Below, piece by piece: positions 58,613 through 64,000 of a stretch of 64,000 bases of DNA (its first letter is position 1; each line of letters begins with the position of its first letter). The translations under genes and the position numbers were made by a program. The stretch comes from Fasciolopsis buskii (lineage: Eukaryota; Platyhelminthes; Trematoda; Plagiorchiida; Fasciolidae). The stretch is taken from contig LUCM01005082.1 in assembly GCA_008360955.1 (NCBI GenBank), forward strand, positions 124,001-188,000, in the 5' to 3' direction. Under the pieces are notes generated by a model. That model was not told the origin of the DNA. It searched no databases and worked only from the letters and a program-made list of their open reading frames with translations.

Positions 58613-60082
58613 GGATACTTTACTCATAAGATGACCAAATGATGGTTAGGTAGCGTATAAACAATAAGCCTGTGACGACCAAGCAATAGACAACAGGTAG
58701 CAGGTGATAGGCAAATGGTGGTCAAGCGATGAAAGCTTGTTAGGTATATGGTGGATATTGTATTACTAATTACTAAAGATGACGATAGGCTAGAGTGGTA
58801 CAGTCGTTTGCGATTAGGACGCAGCTAGGCCAATGATGCTTTGAGTCAATAACTATGGTGGCGCATTAAAAGATGAATTCTCATCCACTTTTCTTATTAT
58901 GATATTTAACAAAGTTACTCATTGACGAACTCCATGAATAAAACACATGCGGACTTCGAAACATTCATCCGATGTGTCCAATTGCGGGGCGACGAGCGTG
59001 ATGTTCCCACAATGTGAACTTCCTTTTAACATGACACCGTGAAATACTAACCCTTCCATTCACCTCCACCTGTACAAAATTCAAATCCATCCAGTCATCT
59101 GCTCGTCGAAGAACAATTAGTTTGCTTTCTCTATTCTTGTCACTAGCATTATGGTTTCTGCCCTTCCGAACTGATTCGGACAATTCCCATTCTAATGACC
59201 TTCCCTTGTTCTTCTCCTATTCAATCCTTATCAAGTCTTCATCCTTAGATGTCAAACTGTTTTATTTTATTCGTCCTTTATTCCCCGGAGATGAGCAGCG
59301 CTGGGTCATTCTTTCTTTTTCCGTTTTCCAAAAAACCTACGATCAATTTTCCCGTTAAAACCAGAACCAACAAACTGTATCATATTTGAATGTTTCCCAC
59401 GAAACTCGTCCTTCGCAGCATGTCTTTTGGTTAGAGGGCTTATCCGTCTTATTGTAACTCACTTTGTACAATAGGAAATCCGCTCACAGCAGACATCCAT
59501 TTAGTTTAAATTTCTCGATCAGAGGACTTACTTGTTAACAAATAAAGACGCGTCTTTTTGTTCACACCGTGACGTATTACAACAAATGACGAAGTCTAAA
59601 AATAACAGAACCACTTGCAACGTTTTGCCTCATTACTCAAACTCTAACAGATATATTAGTACGATGAGGTCAGCAGTTTATTCATTCAATAAACTATGAC
59701 CTCTATTGGATTTTAATAATTACTACTCATCACTGCAGCATGCGGACGAACTAACGCTGTTGAACATTGTTCGTGAATACAAGTTTCCATTAGTAATTTA
59801 CGAAATAATAGATTTGTGGCATAGTTGACTTGAAGTGCCCAAAAATCGCGCAGTCGAACAATTAAACAGACAAATCATACCATAGTAATAGATCAAGAAG
59901 TTCACAACGGAAATCAACGTAGACAAAAATGTACAGTCAAAACTGGTATTTCCCCATTTTAATAAGCCAACGTGCACAACTACGGTCCGACAAAAAATGA
60001 AGCTGTCAGGTACCGTCAATTTTATTGGAGAATGATACCTGCTAACAATGGGTTCAGTAATTCATATCGGCCCGGAAGGACT
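58613..60082. other. No recognisable gene
   Basis: 1.5 kb with short frames and loose AAATGGTGGTCAAG/GATGG repetition at 58620-58760. Nothing assignable. Confidence 0.5.
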
Positions 60083-60215
60083 AGTCAACGCAGTGGTAGC
60101 ATGTACGCCTCCCAAATGACTGATGAGTTCTAACGGGAGCGAAACTGTAGTCTGGTGTTTCCCAAGGGCAACAGTGACCGAATGATGTGAAATTTGTGTT
60201 TTCGCAGCGGAATCC
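60083..60215 (+). mobile_element. Hammerhead-bearing tRNA-like SINE (family H), copy 3
   Basis: TCAACGCAGTGGTAGCATGT stands for the box A region, followed by ACGCCTCCCAAATG. The box B segment is deleted, and the sequence passes directly into the ribozyme core and a downstream AATTTGTGTTTTCGCAGCGG block that resembles the ATTTGTGTGCGGAAGG end of copy 2. Confidence 0.65.
60114..60162 (+). ncRNA. Hammerhead ribozyme core, copy 3 (intact core)
   Basis: CTGATGA (60120-60126), stem II GTTCT-AACG-GGAGC (five pairs, two G-U), GAAAC (60141-60145), loop TGTA, and GTC cleavage triplet (60150-60152). Every core nucleotide matches the hammerhead consensus, and stem III is the two-pair minimal form. Stem I is not well formed: only A60119-T60153 pairs, because of the deletion upstream. 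Cleavage as a monomer is therefore uncertain. Confidence 0.7.
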
Positions 60216-60659
60216 AAAGCGCAGTCAGTTAAGCTCAAAAAACGGAACAGTAACGGGTATGTAATGAGGGGATAGTGGATAATTCACAAACGGGATTGGA
60301 TAATGATATATTGGCCAACTTTTTGAAGTGTCGAAATCCATTTATCACGGCTAGAACACGACTCAGCGGTCACACTTCGCACTATAACTGAAAGCCACAC
60401 AATACACAATGATAATACAAAATTCTTCGACGTGTATTCCGAACATATACTAGGCGTTTGTAAGCAGAATGTTTGGAAATCAGCCCCCACCCCGCGTGGA
60501 ACAACCGGGACGATGAGGTGAAAAGTTTCACCATTTGGATCGATTATTGTTGTTAGGACGAATAACGCCAACAATTACAGTACATGGTTAATCTCAGCTG
60601 ACACTGATCATGAGTCAAGAAATCTGGTCTCCTATTCTTCTGCAGTCTGATTCAACAAA
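60216..60659. other. No recognisable gene
   Basis: About 440 bp between two SINEs. The minus frame at 60284-60574 has hydrophobic stretches but no recognised domain. Confidence 0.45.
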
Positions 60660-60841
60660 GCTTTTTATCTTTTATCTTTTACTTCCTTTATGGATAAAAA
60701 CACTGTGCATCTGTTTTCAGGAAGGGAGCCGCGGCAAGCAGAGGGCTGCCAAGTGGGGAAGTTAATGGGCGGTGGGAGGATTCGAATCCGCAACCTTTAT
60801 GTCCAAAAGTCATGACCTTATCCGATTGGACACCGCCGGCC
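60660..60841 (-). mobile_element. tRNA-derived SINE (family T), copy 9
   Basis: Minus strand: GCCGGCGGTGTCCAATCGGA TAAGGTCATG (box A), GTTGCGGATTCGAATCC (box B), TCCCACCGCCCATTAACTTC, CCACTTGGCAGCCCTCTGC, TTGCCGCGGCTCCCTTCCTG body, and TTTTTATCCATAAAGGAAGT then AAAAGATAAAAGATAAAAAG tail. A near-consensus copy with a clear A-rich end. Confidence 0.92.
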
Positions 60842-60856
60842 ACCCATTTGTTCACG

Positions 60857-60897
60857 TACACACACACAGTTGCGCGCGCACACACCCATGCACACAA
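60857..60897. repeat. (CA)n microsatellite, interrupted
   Basis: ACACACACA, a short GCGCGCGC block, then CACACACCCATGCACACA; adjacent to the 5' side of SINE copy 9. Confidence 0.8.
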
Positions 60898-60997
60898 ATA
60901 CACTCGACTACATTTGAACGGAACAGCGATTCATAAATCTACACATAAGAACAACTTTAGCACAGAATTCGTACCTAAGACAATTTGATTGAAAAAC

Positions 60998-61070
60998 CTG
61001 TCTTGAGAAAGACTGTCAATCAAAGTGGACGTAACTTCGGACAGTCACACTACCAACTGACCATGTTCTG
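60998..61070 (+). mobile_element. Possible diverged Penelope-like terminal segment
   Basis: CTTGAGAAAGACTGTC and a later GGACAGTC, followed by ACACTACCAACTG, resemble the order in the three good PLE termini. The GAAACGTTGG core is not preserved and the loop is longer. Weak. Confidence 0.3.
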
Positions 61071-63257
61071 TTTCGTTGAATTTTGAAAACTGTCTACATA
61101 AATCCATTTGTCACGTATGGAAATGTCAAATTTTCGCAAACCCTTCGCTAGGTACATTTTTATGCGCGTAGATATATTACTGAAATGAAGTTAGACCAGT
61201 CGCGACGATGCTCCACTTACTACCGTTCTTCCAGGCTTCTCTGCCCAGCTAGTTTCTATTCAACTTGTTATAGTCGGTGTTTGAAATTCTGTGGCCACCT
61301 GATTCAATCGTCAACGGAATTATGTATAGCAGAATACATTTAATTCTTTACCAACCTTCCTACCATTCCTGTACATTGGCTACTCGGATATGTCATACAA
61401 ATCACACCTTTATTCACCCACGCAAGAAATTACAGCAGTAGCATTCTCCTCACGAACGGATTTCCTTTTGCAATCAATTTATTCAGCTTTACAAATCAAT
61501 ACAGGCAAATTACTGTTGGGATACCGAAATGCTGGTCGATAGTGACCACTTGTTGATTTCGTTTTAATTGAGAAAATAGTTGAATTACATTGAGCATTCA
61601 TCGTTCTGACGAAGGTTCTTCGCGGACGTCGTGTACGAGTAAAAAATGACAAATTGTTAATTTCCGTAACGGAGAAGAGCTGGTGCTTAGCTCATCTTAC
61701 TCTAAAGGACTTATGAGAGCATCCTTTTTCGAGTAGTATATTTTGTGCATTGTTTCAACGTGTTTTTTTCACTGGTCAGTCTAAAAGCGATACCAGTTTT
61801 TACTGTCGGCCCGTTGTGTTAGCCCTGCAGAAATTACATATTGTACCACCCTATTGGGTTTTTCTAGGGACACTTGAGAATGGATGTATAAAATTTGAAA
61901 TAAAATATGCCAGACAATTAGATTTTCATATGGCTAGAAATTAAAAGGGGGCAAAAGGATCCGAGTAGACTACTCCTCGCACTGAATACCTCGTGAGGTG
62001 CTCCCAAACGACTTGCATGTCACACAGCCTCTCTTTAGGAAATCTGGTGACAGAGATGTTCCTCGACAAGGCACAAACGCCCTCCACCGGATTGATTGAT
62101 ATTTAGTAAGCAGTCCAAAGGAGATTGCTGAAATCTGATTCCAAACCAAATAACAATTGTGTACGAAGCATATCAGGCCATACTCATCAGCATCTCTGGC
62201 GAAGGGATGTATTGTACACCCAGGATGTCTACTCTCATTCGAATGGCAATGTCCTATGTGATCCTCAGATCATCCTGCTACCTTTCACGTTAGACCATTT
62301 GATCATATGCTCGGGATAGGGTGTCCTAAATGAACCGTTTACTTCGACTTTTGACAATCGGGTAGTATCAATCTCACAGAGGAACCATGGAACCCAAGGG
62401 ATAGTCTACGACGTTGAAATGGAGGACAGATAAGCTATCATATATGGAGAATCATTCATATTGTTCTCTGGTCTGTCCCCTCTTTCTCTTCCTCACTGTT
62501 CTCATCCTTCGTCATGATTCCGGTGGCTCATAGTCTGCACTCAGATGTTCGCAGTATATATATATATATATATACAAATATATACATATATAATAACTCA
62601 GCGATGTGGAGGTCATCCACAGATAGTCCATTCAGCACCCCAGTTGCAATTGTGCTTGGATGATGATAGGGCTGTCGAAGTCAAGCTTATTCACCACTTA
62701 CTGTCTTCAGATAGATCATTTCGTTATGCATGGCTTTACAGCTTGAGTCAAGCTCGTGGAGGGTGCAAGCTCATTCCCAGTCATGTTGCTGAGATCTAGT
62801 CGAATTACCTGCGCAACCAGCAAGCAACCACACATCATTCGAATCACATCAGAAACCATTACCATATAGATAACGATTTAGAACAAGACAGGATTTGTAT
62901 ATATTCTTGATAAACAAACTGGTATTCCTAAACGACAATCACAACTTTGTCTTGACGTCATACTTCCTTCCAATAAAAACAAATTCGAACATCAAGTACA
63001 AGCAAAACATGTCGAAGTTTACAACTTTGCTAATCAGATGCATTTTTTTTGAATGGATTAATAAGGACCATGACATCCTCTTGATTTATCTGTGATTGAC
63101 TGAAATGTTTACTTAGTTTGAACTGGATCATTTTATTGAGCAAACTGTTGACTGACATGATATCTACGCGTTATCTTGCAGATTTCAAGGTCATCACGAG
63201 CAACCCTATTCGCCGGTATTCGTTTGGTTTTTTCGAATGACATCGACCTAATTTAAC
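61071..63257. other. No confident gene; (TA)n at 62554-62593
   Basis: 2.2 kb. The TA microsatellite at 62554-62593 is flanked by unremarkable sequence. A plus frame at 62160-62200 reads HTHQHLWRRDV, which recalls the HLWRR segment of RTE reverse transcriptases, but the flanks do not match, so no element is called. Confidence 0.45.
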
Positions 63258-63262
63258 GAAGT

Positions 63263-63424
63263 TGCGAGAACTGGCCATTTGCCCGAAATCTCGATATACC
63301 TATCAAAGGAGTCAGACGACGCGAACGGCATCGGATTTCCAGCAAAGAGCAAACATTTATCCGAAACTCCAGTCCGTTTGTTTGTAACATCTTTCCTTCC
63401 CAAAGATAACCGATCTATCATCGT
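63263..63424 (+). CDS. Possible internal exon of an unidentified gene
   Basis: A plus frame of about 54 codons (VARTGHLPEISIYLSKESDD, then ANGIGFPAKSKHLSETPV and RLFVTSFLPKDNRSIIV) ends exactly at a full-consensus donor (CGT|GTAAGT, GT at 63425). The upstream acceptor is unclear (AG at about 63261 or nearby, weak tract). Balanced amino-acid composition plus donor placement suggest coding, but no domain was recognised and no partner exon was found. An antisense frame also spans the region. Confidence 0.25.
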
Positions 63425-63599
63425 GTAAGTAGAAGACAAACAAGCGAGGTCCATGTACACTAAGTCACGGAAAAAAGAAACTCACGGGGTTACGTGTAGC
63501 TACCTTGAGTGTCATCTTCCGAGATTTCCTTAGACAGTATGCGCATTCCGAATGGGGATTCCCGCATAGCTGTGTGTGAGTACTGACAAACATTAGGTT

Positions 63600-63774
63600 T
63601 CTTTTACCTTTTACTTTTTTTAATTAAATAGTAGCGCACACCATTTTTCAGGAAGGCGGTCGAGGTCAACAGAGAGCAACTAAGTGTGGAAGTTGACCGG
63701 CAGTGGGGGGATTCAAACCCGCAACCTTCGAGTCCAAACGTCACGACCTTGTTCGCTGAGCCACCACCGGCCAG
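63600..63774 (-). mobile_element. tRNA-derived SINE (family T), copy 10
   Basis: Minus strand: GGCCGGTGGTGGCTCAGCGA ACAAGGTCGTGACGTTTGGA, GTTGCGGGTTTGAATCC (box B), CCACTGCCGGTCAACTTCC, GTTGCTCTCTGTTGACCTC, CGACCGCCTTCCTGAAAAAT body, and a TATTTAATTAAAAAAAGTAA tail ending in AAAGGTAAAAG. Confidence 0.9.
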
Positions 63775-64000
63775 TTCATTATATCCTTTGGGATTAATCC
63801 TCTGCCTCTGCCTCTGGCTCGGTTCTCTGTTTCTTCGACCTTCTTAAGCTTTAGGCTACCCCATTTCTACACTTTCATAGTTCAAAGACTGGTTTTCCAA
63901 CAGGACTCAAAGAACGAAAATCCAATCCACATTTATCTAGTTTCTCAATCGCCAGCTCCGGGGTTCTTCAGCATGTTGTTTTTTTTCCCTCGCAATTGTT
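63775..64000. other. Nothing recognised
   Basis: The last 226 bp hold a short (CTCTGC)n-like run near 63800 and pyrimidine-rich sequence. No gene or element is assignable. Confidence 0.5.

Noticed and set aside
62125..62319. RTE remnant suggested by HLWRRDV
   Set aside because: Only one short motif matches; the preceding and following RT blocks are absent.

Overview
The window looks like a gene-poor piece of a flatworm nuclear genome, most likely a digenean trematode. This is inferred from its content, not from a species match. It contains one clearly recognisable spliced gene with 1.5-2 kb introns, a possible trans-splice acceptor beside that gene's start codon, decayed retroelements of the RTE (schistosome SR2-like), CR1-like and Penelope-like (PLE) groups, many tRNA-derived SINEs, and a SINE family carrying a hammerhead-type ribozyme like the schistosome SM-alpha repeat. 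No bacterial-style operons, rRNA, functional tRNA or CRISPR array was seen.

The firm gene is a DGAT2/MOGAT-family acyltransferase on the minus strand (43702 down to 37015). Four exons (832, 184, 179 and 152 bp) join in phase through GT/AG junctions into a 448-residue protein with membrane segments, the HPHG motif and the conserved C-terminal blocks. An AATAAA lies 230 bp past the stop. Two features are unusual: a glutamine-rich insert just before the HPHG domain, and the apparent loss of about ten residues from a normally conserved block near the C-terminus. Next to it on the plus strand is an unidentified disordered, charged coding exon. It appears twice, identically, on either side of a single N, which looks more like an assembly overlap than a biological duplication.

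Layout: 1-9.4 kb holds a (TATC)n tract, copies of an unnamed repeat (family B) including a large inverted repeat at 8.7-9.24 kb, and an RTE fragment. 9.4-17.7 kb holds almost nothing recognisable. 17.7-20.2 kb has two PLE reverse-transcriptase fragments. 21-36 kb has SINEs, two copies of another unnamed repeat (family A) and a PLE terminal hairpin. 36.8-43.7 kb is the acyltransferase gene, whose third intron carries two hammerhead SINEs in opposite orientation plus a tRNA-SINE. 43.7-46.4 kb is the duplicated exon with a long GAT/ATC microsatellite. 46.9-52.6 kb has a CR1-like element (+) and an RTE element (-) lying tail to tail. 53-64 kb has SINEs, a PLE 3' half with GIY-YIG-like domain and terminal hairpin, more PLE hairpins, a third family A copy, and the hammerhead SINE copy with the best-preserved catalytic core.

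The most interesting signal is the set of self-cleaving-ribozyme-like structures in two unrelated retroelement types: a canonical-type hammerhead in a tRNA-like SINE (three copies), and a conserved hairpin plus CGAAACGTTGGCG motif at PLE termini (three good copies, one poor). Apart from the acyltransferase and possibly the duplicated exon, the open frames in the window look like chance or relics.
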